DNA from: UBA5158 sp040389045
GTDB lineage: Bacteria > Pseudomonadota > Gammaproteobacteria > DSM-16500
Direction of reading: 5' to 3'
DNA: 64,000 bases
Assembly: GCA_040389045.1 (NCBI GenBank)
Contig: JAZKAT010000029.1
Span: forward strand, 26,877 to 90,876
How positions within the stretch are numbered: the first letter of the stretch is position 1; every line of letters begins with the position of its first letter. The position numbers and the translations under genes are program-made. Shown here piece after piece: positions 16,592-24,723 of the stretch. The notes beneath the pieces were generated by a model. It worked only from the letters and a program-made list of their open reading frames with translations. It made no database searches and was not told where the DNA came from.

Positions 16592-17295
16592 CTACTTCAC
16601 ACAATTCTCATTATCAGTCTGGCAATCACACACGCCACACCCATTAATAAATACTGTTGCATTGGTAAAACGTAAAGATTTATCGACGTTAATTTCGCCT
16701 GGTTTCAAGGGTTCGGCTTCAAAACGCAAAATATATTCTCGGGAGGACAAAACTANNNNNNNNNNNNNNNNNNNNNNNNNNNNNNNNNNNNNNNNNNNNN
16801 NNNNNNNNNNNNNNNNNNNNNNNNNNNNNNNNNNNNNNNNNNNNNNNNNNNNNNNGGTTTCAAGGGTTCGGCTTCAAAACGCAAAATATATTCTCGGGAG
16901 GACAAAACTACTTTTGACAAAGTGAAACTTGCATAAAAAGCTTTTTGACCGCTATTCTTTCCAGACTGTACCCCACTCACATCCGCTTTGATAACGGCCC
17001 TTTTGTTTTGTAAGTGTTTTACAAATTGGCGCACAGCTACCATGCCACTTTTTCCCGCTGCATTTTTATAAACAACTTTGGGAGCCACTACATGCAAAGT
17101 GATATGGTAACCATTAACCGATTTAACCAGGTCCCCATATTCCGCATTCAGAGTATAAAGCAAAGGATAAGCTTCTTGGGGCGCGGACATGGTATTTGAA
17201 GGCGCAGTATTACTTGAGTCTTGCGCATATACACAAGCTGGTAGCCCTAACAGAGCAACCACACCCACCGCCAGAATTTTCCTTAAAAATTGCAT
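16592..17295 (-). CDS. Small secreted protein interrupted by an assembly gap; Cys-rich C-terminus
   Basis: An exported protein of unknown function (signal peptide about residues 1-24, ending CVYA). Up to residue 146 (EAEPLK) the frame is clear; then 100 Ns intervene. The 55 bp on the left of the gap repeat exactly the 55 bp on the right. If that overlap is merged and the Ns removed, the frame continues with PGEINVDKSLRF and ends GCGVCDCQTDNENCVK, stop at 16592-16594, giving 182 residues. Taken literally, gap plus duplication is 155 bases, which breaks the frame. The protein has a strand-rich middle and ends in a cluster of four Cys in 13 residues. CVYA/Q fits signal peptidase I better than the poor lipobox LPAC. 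Confidence 0.7.
16756..16855. other. Assembly gap (100 Ns) flanked by 55-bp identical ends
   Basis: Bases 16701-16755 and 16856-16910 are identical over 55 bp and abut the Ns exactly. A fixed 100-N spacer with a 55-base overlap is what a de Bruijn assembler using k=55 leaves when two contigs are scaffolded without being merged. Confidence 0.9.
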
Positions 17296-17519
17296 TACTG
17301 CTTTCTCCTAAAATAAGTCATTCTGTTGATTATACCTCAACATCCGTTCACAGATAATCCGCCGTTAGAAACATATGTTAGTACTTAAAATAACCAACAA
17401 ATATCTATATATTCTGGTGTTGATTATAAGATGAACAGAAATGACTTGCATTAAATATTATTTGTTTACTATTTCAATAAATTCAATATCATCTAACTCT
17501 TTTGCCAGTTGCAATAACC

Positions 17520-18770
17520 ATGAACCGCATTGAAACAAAACCTACCGGATTTTCAAACTGGAAAGCATTACTGCTCTACGGCATAGTTTCGTTATTTTTA
17601 TTTTTTGAAATGGCGGTACAGGTATCCCCTAGCGTCATGTCCGGACAATTGATGCATGATTTAAATCTTGGCGCATTCAGTTTAGGGATTATGTCGGGCA
17701 TTTATTTTTATAGCTATACCGCCATGCAAATTCCTTCGGGATTTTTATTTGATAAATATAATCCGCGCCTGGTCATCACTTTTTCTATTTTAGTCTGTGT
17801 ACTCGGCACCGTCTTGTTTGCTGGCGCGCAAAATGTTTATACCGGTTCACTCGCTAGATTACTCATGGGCTCAGGTTCCGCCTTTGCCTTCGTGGCAGTC
17901 CTGGTGGTCACCGCGGATTTATTTAAAGCGAAATATTTTGCGACCATGACTGGCATTACTCAAATGTTAGCGGCTTTTGGCGCCATGGCTGGGCAATTAC
18001 CGATTAGTATTTTGCTGGCGCATATAGGCTGGCGTCATACTCTGCTGGTGTTAGCTGTTATCGGCACTTTGCTGGCAATACTGGTTTGGAAATTATTAAA
18101 ATACGAAAGAAAAAATTTGGCTGTCGTTTCCCATTCATCCGTGGTTCCTACCCGCTCTAATTTAAAGAAAATCCTCGGACGTTCACAAACCTGGTTCATT
18201 GCTTTATATGCTTGTTTATTGTGGGTGCCCATGTCCAGCGTAGCCTCTTTATGGGGGGTACCTTTTCTAACGAGTGTAGATCATGTCAGTCCTACCAGCG
18301 CGGCATTTCTATGTTCGTTAATGTGGTTAGGCTTAGCGGTGGCCAGTCCCCTGCTTGGCATAATTTCTACCGCCATGGGAAAACGGGTATCACCTTTGGC
18401 GATCTCTGCTTTGATTGGCGCGATTGCGTTTGGATTGTTTTTAGAATTTAATTTTTCACCCGCTGTTCTGGGTATTTTATTATTTTTTTCAGGGGTCGCA
18501 TGTTCCGGTCAGGCGCTGAGCTTTACCCTGGTAAAAGAAAATAATGCCCATGAAGTGAAAGCAACCGCACTCGCCTTTAACAATATGGCGGTTGTCATTT
18601 CCGGCGCTTTCTTTCAGCCGCTGATTGGGAAATTGATTGATGCGGGACAAACCAGTATGCCTGGCGTTTACGCTGCGGCCAGCTTTAAAAATGGCTTATT
18701 AATTGTATTGTGTGCTTATGTAGTAGCGTTTGCTGTGGCCACTTTTTTAATCAAAGAGCCACAGGGTTGA
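17520..18770 (+). CDS. MFS transporter, 12 transmembrane segments
   Basis: A 416-residue major facilitator of the anion:cation/hexuronate-type branch that is expanded in Legionella and Coxiella. It starts with a polar NRIETKPTGFSNWK, then twelve hydrophobic segments split by a central loop at about 195-225. The motif-A-like loop after helix 2 reads PSGFLFDKYNPRLV, and GWRHTLLVLA follows helix 5. The substrate cannot be predicted; relatives move organic acids, amino acids or sugars. A TTG at 17502 would add six residues; the ATG at 17520 is preferred because it directly precedes the usual N-terminus. No partner genes are nearby. Confidence 0.9.
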   Translation: MNRIETKPTGFSNWKALLLYGIVSLFLFFEMAVQVSPSVMSGQLMHDLNLGAFSLGIMSGIYFYSYTAMQIPSGFLFDKYNPRLVITFSILVCVLGTVLFAGAQNVYTGSLARLLMGSGSAFAFVAVLVVTADLFKAKYFATMTGITQMLAAFGAMAGQLPISILLAHIGWRHTLLVLAVIGTLLAILVWKLLKYERKNLAVVSHSSVVPTRSNLKKILGRSQTWFIALYACLLWVPMSSVASLWGVPFLTSVDHVSPTSAAFLCSLMWLGLAVASPLLGIISTAMGKRVSPLAISALIGAIAFGLFLEFNFSPAVLGILLFFSGVACSGQALSFTLVKENNAHEVKATALAFNNMAVVISGAFFQPLIGKLIDAGQTSMPGVYAAASFKNGLLIVLCAYVVAFAVATFLIKEPQG

Positions 18771-18837
18771 TGTTTACAAAGACCTGAGAAAATAATATAC
18801 TGTATTTATCGTCATGTTTATTTCAATAGGAATTACC

Positions 18838-19038
18838 ATGAAGAATGAAACCACAGGCGTTAAAGAAATTTTAGAAAAAGTCAGCCAAGAGATAAATCAA
18901 GTTAATCAAAATATTTCTCTCAGTATTGCCTCAGACAATCTCGATGATAAACAAATTCAAACCTGGATTAACAATCTTAATCAGTTAATTCGAAAATTAG
19001 ACCATATGGTGGAAAATTTGGAAGAAATCCAACGCTAA
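18838..19038 (+). CDS. Small coiled-coil protein
   Basis: A 66-residue soluble protein of unknown function, made of two amphipathic helices rich in Asn, Gln, Glu and Ile/Leu (VKEILEKVSQEINQVNQNI and WINNLNQLIRKLDHMVENL). It could dimerise or form a helical hairpin. An ATG at 18814 in the same frame would add eight residues, but AGGAA just before the ATG at 18838 marks the real start. Its stop codon overlaps that of the convergent TPR protein gene. Confidence 0.6.
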   Translation: MKNETTGVKEILEKVSQEINQVNQNISLSIASDNLDDKQIQTWINNLNQLIRKLDHMVENLEEIQR

Positions 19039-20474
19039 ACCTTTCCCAGACTAAAACTCTCGTCTTTAACTTCGTGTTCCTTTTGTTCGCCGCGCTGCTT
19101 TTTTCCTTGCGGTGGAAATAACTTGAAATCAGCCGTTGGCGGTTGTTCTGTTAGTGTTTTTCTCTTTAATGTAGGATTTAACATGGAAGCCGCGGTTTTT
19201 AATTCTTGCGCAGCTAATTTCAGCCTTGCTTGCTCCTTTCTTTCTTGATCTTGCTTTTCTTCACGAACTCTCCTAGCTTCTGCTTCTCTTACCAAAGTCT
19301 TCTGGAATAATATTTCTTCATATGATTTAGCTCTTTCCAATAAGTCATTAACTTTAGTCTTAGCCCATACAGTTTTTAACATCCTTTCAAGTTGAAATGA
19401 TAATGGCGTTAATACCAGGTGAAATCCCGGGATATCACTTGCCTCAGGCGCCACCTTTCTTTCTACAATTAATTCCGCTAATGCCAATTTGGCATCATCG
19501 TATACATTATCCAGCTTAATCACCTTACGATACAAAGTCGCTGCCTGTTCTTCGGCTGGGCTTGATGCTGAAATAACTAATATTTTACAATCTTGTTCTT
19601 CTGGTATTAATTGCTTGTTTGAAATCAATCGCGCCATGCCAACTAACGCATCTAAACAACTCTCGTCTATTGATAACGCATACCGAAAAAGATAGGCTGC
19701 CTGCTCCGCTATCGTAGTAGGCATAGTTGCAGGAGAAAAATCGCTAGGGATTGCAACTACTAATTCCTTACTGATAGCAATCGCTAGCCGAGAAATTGCA
19801 TAAACACATTTAGAACTTTTTGACATTGAAAGACGATATAGCTTTACCGCCTGATCATGTACTTTCTCTGGCATAACCTCATCGCCAAAATCTTGCTGAA
19901 TTGCAACAATCAATCCTAATTCAATTAAACTCGACAAATAACTAATCGCTCTATAATAGTTGAAATTTATAGTACGAGTATAACGAAAAATTTTTGCTGC
20001 TTGTTCTGCGGTTGTGGATGGAATAATTTTGTCAATAAAATCATTTTTCTCGGCAACGACAGTTTTCTTTGCGATAAGAATACCTATCTCGGCGTATGCA
20101 TAAATCTGCAGGGGATTTTTTTCGAATGACCGTCTAAAAAAGAGAGCAGCTCTTAACGAATAATCGTTAGACCACATTAATTCTCCCAGATTATCACTTA
20201 ACTGCGGCTGTATCTTTTCACTTAAAGTTAAAGTACCCAGGTGAAACATGGCTAAATCACAGTTTGGTTCAATTAAAATAGCAAAACGCATTAGAGCGGC
20301 TGCCTGCTCTTTTAGCGTTTCAGGCACAGGTTGACCATTAAAAAATTCTGGTTTGGCGATAATTTTTTTGGTTAAAATTTGATAAGCTAAGTCTAAATAC
20401 TGCAGGGCAAGTGCCATCTTGTTTTCTTGTATTAACGACCATGTATCTGAACCTAATGATGTTCTTTCCAACAT
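19035..20474 (-). CDS. TPR/Sel1-like repeat protein with charged coiled-coil tail, candidate effector
   Basis: A 479-residue soluble protein without signal peptide. Residues about 20-340 consist of six degenerate helical repeats of roughly 50 residues with a shared pattern: 'EQAAxLFRxAxxIDxxxxxAxxxLAxLIxxxxVxP'. Clear examples are TTAEQAAKIFRYTRTI, TIAEQAAYLFRYALSID and PAEEQAATLYRKVIKLD. These are TPR/Sel1-like protein-binding scaffolds. A Glu/Arg/Gln-rich coiled coil follows (about 375-425), then a basic patch (KKQRG) and an acidic end, EQKEHEVKDESFSLGKV. GAGGTGGG precedes the ATG. Such scaffolds are frequent among Legionellales effectors, but nothing here proves export. Confidence 0.75.
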   Translation of the reverse strand: MLERTSLGSDTWSLIQENKMALALQYLDLAYQILTKKIIAKPEFFNGQPVPETLKEQAAALMRFAILIEPNCDLAMFHLGTLTLSEKIQPQLSDNLGELMWSNDYSLRAALFFRRSFEKNPLQIYAYAEIGILIAKKTVVAEKNDFIDKIIPSTTAEQAAKIFRYTRTINFNYYRAISYLSSLIELGLIVAIQQDFGDEVMPEKVHDQAVKLYRLSMSKSSKCVYAISRLAIAISKELVVAIPSDFSPATMPTTIAEQAAYLFRYALSIDESCLDALVGMARLISNKQLIPEEQDCKILVISASSPAEEQAATLYRKVIKLDNVYDDAKLALAELIVERKVAPEASDIPGFHLVLTPLSFQLERMLKTVWAKTKVNDLLERAKSYEEILFQKTLVREAEARRVREEKQDQERKEQARLKLAAQELKTAASMLNPTLKRKTLTEQPPTADFKLFPPQGKKQRGEQKEHEVKDESFSLGKV

Positions 20475-20544
20475 TTACCCACCTCGTTTTGTAATTATTT
20501 TATAAGCGCAATATATTAGCTTATTTCAGTGAGTAAGACCATAT

Positions 20545-22248
20545 TTAGAGATTTTCAGTTCTGTCAGTATCGCAAAGCCCGTCTTGGTCTTGGCAAACAG
20601 GGTTGTTTAGTTTGGCATAATAATCAGCAAGCGTAGGTAAGTTTACCTTTGCCCCGGGAATTGCCACACGACTAGTCTTTTGCTTTTTCGGTTCAGCAGA
20701 AATTGCATTTTCAGTAGCGGAATACAATACTTTATTTTCAGTAAGCACAGGAATAATAGCTAAATTCTGCTGAAAATTATCCTGCACCGCCAGCGTGAAA
20801 AAATCCGCAATAGAGCCATCGCTGCGTGGTGAAGGGGGCACTGCTATCTCTGGTTCCGGTTCTGAATTACTTAGCAAACCACCATCGGAATAATTGCTCC
20901 AGGGGGAAATTGGCCTTCTTAAAAAATCTGTATCGGAATCACTGCTGCTTAACGACAGTGGACTTTCAAGCTCAAGCGTTTGCAACTGACCATAGGTATT
21001 CAATGGGGGCACCATGATATATTCAGCTTCGGAATTAATGCTTGACGCAGAATCAGGACGCACTATTTCTAATGCTGGAATTGCATCGTGTCGATTGGGT
21101 TCAGGTAAATACACATAATCAGAATCATGATCACTCAATGCTGAAACAGGACGCGAGGGTATTTCTAACGCTGACATATCAGCATGAGCATCTAATCCGG
21201 GTAAAATTACATAGTCTGAATCGGAATGACTACTCAATGCTGAAGCGGGACGTGAAGCAGCTTCTAGCGCTGGTAAGTCAACATGCGTATTCATACCTGG
21301 TAAGATTACATACTCTGAATCGGAGTGATTACTCAATGCTGAAGCTGGACGCGTGGGTGATTTTCTGTCGCTTACAGGAGAAACCATTTCATAATCAGAA
21401 TCTGAACCTGAGTGTGAGCTGCTTACCGCACGTGGGCGCGCGTTATTTTCCGCTTTTGCCGTTAAAATAATTTTCCCACCTTTCGCGTAAGCGAAATTTG
21501 CTTCGCCTTCAGCAGGCATTTTAATTACATTATTTAACACATCTTTCGCGGTGCTGGCGGATACCGCAACGTTACCTTGATGATCTGCCTGCATCGTTTT
21601 TGATTGGATAGCTTTATTCATGGTGTGATCATCCACCGCGAAATGGACTAAATTGTTATGGCCAAAACTTAAAGTGAATTTTGTCGTGGAATAATCGGCA
21701 ATTTGTCCCAAGTGCGCGGTAATTTTTCCAGTATTGACAACATGGGGGGCCATTAATGCCACGAAACCATGTTCGGTTGCATTAATGGTTGCGGCATTAC
21801 TCACTGAGCCATTACGCCCAGAATTATCTTCAAAATGATAATTACCCGCTAAAAAATTTCGGTCTGAAATATTCGCCGTAGTCGCAATCAAACCCGCGAC
21901 ATCTATTTGTGCCGTGGATCCAATATGAATGCCTGCTGCATTACTTAAAATAATATTACCGGTAGCAGATAACTTGCCCGCGATTTCAGAAGCACCGCGA
22001 GTTGCATCAATACGATTTAACGCAATGCCATTAGTGGGTTGTTGAAAATGTACGGATTCGCTTGGCGCAATATTAAAACTTCGCCAATTGATAATGGCTT
22101 GTGGCGTGTGCTGGTGAATTTGAAGATGGGAGGCGGAATTATTTAAATCGACTTTACCAGCAGCAACATTATCAACTACTGGATTGGCAAATGTGACAGG
22201 ACACACTAAACTCATCAACAAACATAACAACAAATATTTTGCTTTCAT
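20545..22248 (-). CDS. Haemagglutinin (TPS)-domain exported protein with Ser-Asp/Tyr repeats
   Basis: A 567-residue exported protein. GAGGTGG lies just upstream of the ATG at 22248, so that start is used rather than the ATG eight codons earlier; it gives a clean signal peptide ending VTFA. Residues about 25-260 match the filamentous-haemagglutinin secretion (TPS) domain: INWRSFNIAPSESVHFQQP, IALNRIDATRGAS and the beta-helix coils after it. The normal NPNGI is reduced to NAAGI. Instead of a long adhesin, five copies of a 27-33-residue repeat follow (about 280-420), each with Ser/Asp residues ahead of a tyrosine (DYEMV, EYVILP, DYVILP, DYVYLP, EYIMVP). A sixth degenerate copy and a Lys/Pro-rich tail come next. 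No TpsB transporter gene is in the window. Confidence 0.82.
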   Translation of the reverse strand: MKAKYLLLCLLMSLVCPVTFANPVVDNVAAGKVDLNNSASHLQIHQHTPQAIINWRSFNIAPSESVHFQQPTNGIALNRIDATRGASEIAGKLSATGNIILSNAAGIHIGSTAQIDVAGLIATTANISDRNFLAGNYHFEDNSGRNGSVSNAATINATEHGFVALMAPHVVNTGKITAHLGQIADYSTTKFTLSFGHNNLVHFAVDDHTMNKAIQSKTMQADHQGNVAVSASTAKDVLNNVIKMPAEGEANFAYAKGGKIILTAKAENNARPRAVSSSHSGSDSDYEMVSPVSDRKSPTRPASALSNHSDSEYVILPGMNTHVDLPALEAASRPASALSSHSDSDYVILPGLDAHADMSALEIPSRPVSALSDHDSDYVYLPEPNRHDAIPALEIVRPDSASSINSEAEYIMVPPLNTYGQLQTLELESPLSLSSSDSDTDFLRRPISPWSNYSDGGLLSNSEPEPEIAVPPSPRSDGSIADFFTLAVQDNFQQNLAIIPVLTENKVLYSATENAISAEPKKQKTSRVAIPGAKVNLPTLADYYAKLNNPVCQDQDGLCDTDRTENL

Positions 22249-22364
22249 GACCACCTCGCAAGAGACTTTCAATGCAAAAATATGTAGCTTTGTCGTGATA
22301 TTTTACATTATTTAGCCATAAATGGCAAGTTTTGCTTAAATTATGATCTATTATTTATACAATC

Positions 22365-23768
22365 TTAAGGAGGGACCTTTTCTGGTGTAATCATTTCGCT
22401 GCCATCTTCGGGTTTTAAGCGGATAAAAATCAGCGTGGAAAACAAGGTGATTACGCCCATGGCCACAAAAGTATAGTGGAAGTCGGCCACAGTTAAATCG
22501 GTAAAATCATCCGAGAATATCTTTAAACATAAAGCTGCAACGGCGACTCCGAAGCTTTGCGCGACTTGTTGCAACGTACCCATAACACTGGTCGCAGCGC
22601 TTAAATTTTCGGGGGTAAGATCGGCGTAAGCCATGGAATTCATACCGCTATATTGCATGGAAATTAAAAACCCAAAAATAAATACCATGAATCCCATCAC
22701 ATAAAGCGATGTATGCGCATTAAAGAAATAAAACGACCACAACATTAACGACACTAAAAAAGTATTGATAATCAATAAACGTTTGAACCCCAGCAAGCGC
22801 AAAATAGGCAACGTCAACGGCTTAATCATCAACACGCCTATCGCCATAGGCGCAATAACCATTCCTGAAATTTGCGCGGGATAGTGCAAAGGAATTTGCA
22901 AAAATAAGGGAATTAAAAATGGTACGCCGCCAAATCCCAAGCGAGAAATCAAATTACCGATGGAAGAGATACGAAAGGTGCGGGCTTTAAATAATTCGGT
23001 TTTAACAATTTGATGGGGTCGCTTCCAGGAATGAGATACATAAGCAAAAAATAATAATATTGATATTGCCATGATTGAAAGTGCGAACGGCATGTCCGCG
23101 CTCGCTTCACTCAGTTCAGATAAACTAAAAGTAAAAGCGGCTAAACTTACGCCAAAATAAACAAAACCCAATTTATCCAGAGGAGGTACACGTTGTGGCG
23201 GCGTGTCTCCCAGCGCATAACAAGTCATTAAAATATTCGCTATGCCTACCGGAATATTTATCCAAAAAATCCAGCGCCAGGAAAAATAATGGGTGATAAA
23301 ACCGCCTAACACCGGTCCCAACATTAATCCCAATGCGCCAACCATGACTATTCTATTCATAGTGATAATTAATTCATGCCGCGCAAAATTCCGCACAATG
23401 ATTAAACGCGCGACGGGTAGCATCAGTGACCCGCCTAAACCTTGCAAAATTCTAGCGATAATTAATTCCGGCAAGGTTTGCGCCAACCCACACCAAAATG
23501 AACTAAAGGTGAAAAGAGCTAAGGCAAATAAAAAAACCCGTTTAATACCAAATTTGTCAGCGATCCAGCCACTGATAGGGATAAAAATTGCTAAGCTTAA
23601 TAAATAACTGATTAACGCGATTTTTAAATTGATAGGATTAACTTGAAAACTTTGCGCCATGACGGGTATGGCGGTATTAATCACATTGGTGTCAACCGCT
23701 TCCATGAACATAGCCAGTGACACAGTCATGGGTATAAGTCGCTTATGCGTGACTTTGGAAAAAATCAA
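22365..23768 (-). CDS. DHA2-family (EmrB/QacA-type) MFS drug exporter
   Basis: A 467-residue inner-membrane protein with about fourteen hydrophobic segments, the DHA2 layout. Helix 1 carries AVDTNVINTAIPVM, the family's 'LD.TIVNVALP' motif. The 2-3 loop is GWIADKFGIKRVFL (motif A). ARILQGLGGSLMLPVAR is motif B, and GPVLGGFITHYFSWRWIFWINIP is the DHA2 motif C and following signature. It probably exports toxic hydrophobic compounds by proton antiport. No adjacent membrane-fusion (EmrA) gene is present, so it may act alone. It is not obviously regulated by a neighbouring repressor. Confidence 0.93.
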   Translation of the reverse strand: MIFSKVTHKRLIPMTVSLAMFMEAVDTNVINTAIPVMAQSFQVNPINLKIALISYLLSLAIFIPISGWIADKFGIKRVFLFALALFTFSSFWCGLAQTLPELIIARILQGLGGSLMLPVARLIIVRNFARHELIITMNRIVMVGALGLMLGPVLGGFITHYFSWRWIFWINIPVGIANILMTCYALGDTPPQRVPPLDKLGFVYFGVSLAAFTFSLSELSEASADMPFALSIMAISILLFFAYVSHSWKRPHQIVKTELFKARTFRISSIGNLISRLGFGGVPFLIPLFLQIPLHYPAQISGMVIAPMAIGVLMIKPLTLPILRLLGFKRLLIINTFLVSLMLWSFYFFNAHTSLYVMGFMVFIFGFLISMQYSGMNSMAYADLTPENLSAATSVMGTLQQVAQSFGVAVAALCLKIFSDDFTDLTVADFHYTFVAMGVITLFSTLIFIRLKPEDGSEMITPEKVPP

Positions 23769-23860
23769 AATAAATCCTATTTATTTTAAAATTTATTGAT
23801 TAACTCTAATTGTATCCTTTATTCCTCACTATCGCATCAGCCCCACTGCAGCGCCCTACC

Positions 23861-23932
23861 CACTGTCGTTCCTAGTCCCACTGTCGTTCCTAGTTCCACT
23901 GTCGTTCCTAGTTCCACTGTCGTTCCTAGTCC
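23861..23932. repeat. Tandem array, four 18-bp units
   Basis: Four head-to-tail copies of CACTGTCGTTCCTAGTYC start at 23861, 23879, 23897 and 23915, differing only near the end of the unit. They run directly into the 92-bp inverted-repeat element, whose first bases (CACTGTCATTCC) resemble the unit. The array appears to be an amplified tip of that element. There are no spacers, so it is not a CRISPR array. Confidence 0.9.
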
Positions 23933-23934
23933 CA

Positions 23935-24026
23935 CTGTCATTCCCGCGCAGGCGGGAATCCATTATGAGCAGGTCGCCAGTATCGCGCTTTCCAAGAATG
24001 GATTCCCGCCTGCGCGGGAATGACAG
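23935..24026. repeat. 92-bp composite palindromic element with perfect 30-bp inverted repeats
   Basis: Bases 23935-23964 (starting CTGTCATTCCCGCGCAGGCG) and 23997-24026 are perfect reverse complements, separated by 32 bases. Each arm is itself a small palindrome (TTCCCGC-GCAG-GCGGGAA). This is the most intact member of a family also present, whole or partial, at 29011, 31567, 32627 and 38675. It carries no ORF, so it is a MITE- or BIME-like element. Confidence 0.88.
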
Positions 24027-24096
24027 GAATCTATTCTTTTGACAGTTTATTGATTTGTGGTCTAAACTGACCTCCAAGTTTCCTTTTGGAGGTTTT

Positions 24097-24687
24097 ATGT
24101 TAAAAACAAAAACTCGCTTAATTTCTACTCTAACAGGCTTATTCGCACTGTTAGCCAGCTCAATGGCTGCCGCGCATATTAATGTTGACTTAAACATTGG
24201 GCTTTCCGCGCCCCCGCCACTGCCGCCCGCCCATGTGGTTGTAGTTGGCCCTCCCTCGGGCTACAGGACTTGTTACATGACCCAGGGCATGTGGTTTAAC
24301 GATGTGTGGGTGCCAGCGCATCAACAATGTGAATATGCTGGTTCTGCCGGTCCATCAGTTTGGGTTTCAGGCTATTGGGGTTGTCTCGATGTGGGCCCAA
24401 GCGGACGCTGTGGGCAATGGCGCTGGTATAACCGTCATATGATTAGAGGTGATGTGGCTTATATCCATTCTGGCCACCCCGGCTATAATCACGAAGGTCC
24501 TGCTTATGCCCACGCTCGTTACCGTGACGAAGCCCCGCATTATGTCAACAATCATTACCGCGAAGAAGAAGCCCCGCATTATGTCAATAATCGTTACCGT
24601 GATTATCAACGTGGGCATGCTGATGCTGTTGTCCGTGATGACCATGAAAATCATGACAGTCCGGTTTACGGACGTGGCCCTTACTAA
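24097..24687 (+). CDS. Secreted YXWQ/WXXGXW-like small protein with His/Tyr repeats
   Basis: A 196-residue exported protein of unknown function. TTTTGGAGG sits directly before the ATG at 24097, fixing the start and excluding a longer frame that would run into the repeat element. The signal peptide ends AAAH near residue 26. A Pro-rich stretch follows, then an aromatic/Cys-bearing domain (about 60-120) with YMTQGMWFNDVWVPAHQQC, VWVSGYWGCLDV and CGQWRWYNRHM. The spaced Trp/Gly pattern resembles periplasmic WXXGXW proteins. The C-terminal third is rich in His, Tyr, Arg and Glu and has two near-identical EAPHYVNN[H/R]YR units in tandem. A rho-independent hairpin follows the stop codon. Confidence 0.7.
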   Translation: MLKTKTRLISTLTGLFALLASSMAAAHINVDLNIGLSAPPPLPPAHVVVVGPPSGYRTCYMTQGMWFNDVWVPAHQQCEYAGSAGPSVWVSGYWGCLDVGPSGRCGQWRWYNRHMIRGDVAYIHSGHPGYNHEGPAYAHARYRDEAPHYVNNHYREEEAPHYVNNRYRDYQRGHADAVVRDDHENHDSPVYGRGPY

Positions 24688-24691
24688 ATCT

Positions 24692-24723
24692 AAAACCGCC
24701 TCTCACTTGGGGGGCGGATTTTT
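24692..24723. terminator. Intrinsic terminator between convergent genes
   Basis: CCGCC (24696-24700) pairs with GGCGG (24713-24717), with an A-tract before and a T-tract after. It stops the small secreted protein gene from the left and overlaps the stop region of the 1,204-residue protein gene from the right. Confidence 0.8.

Noticed and set aside
16701..16910. 55-bp direct repeat as a mobile-element target duplication
   Set aside because: It abuts a 100-N spacer exactly on both sides, and merging restores a reading frame, so an assembly artefact is far more likely.
21042..21470. Plus-strand ORF opposite the Ser/Asp-Tyr repeats
   Set aside because: Its own apparent repeats come from the DNA repeats of the coding strand, and it has no start signals.
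23861..24026. Possible CRISPR array
   Set aside because: The 18-bp units are directly adjacent with no unique spacers, and no cas genes are nearby.
23856..24197. Minus-strand ORF with repeated SGTRND units
   Set aside because: It is the translation of the 18-bp tandem array and the palindromic element (18 is a multiple of three), and it overlaps the start of a real gene with a strong ribosome site on the other strand.
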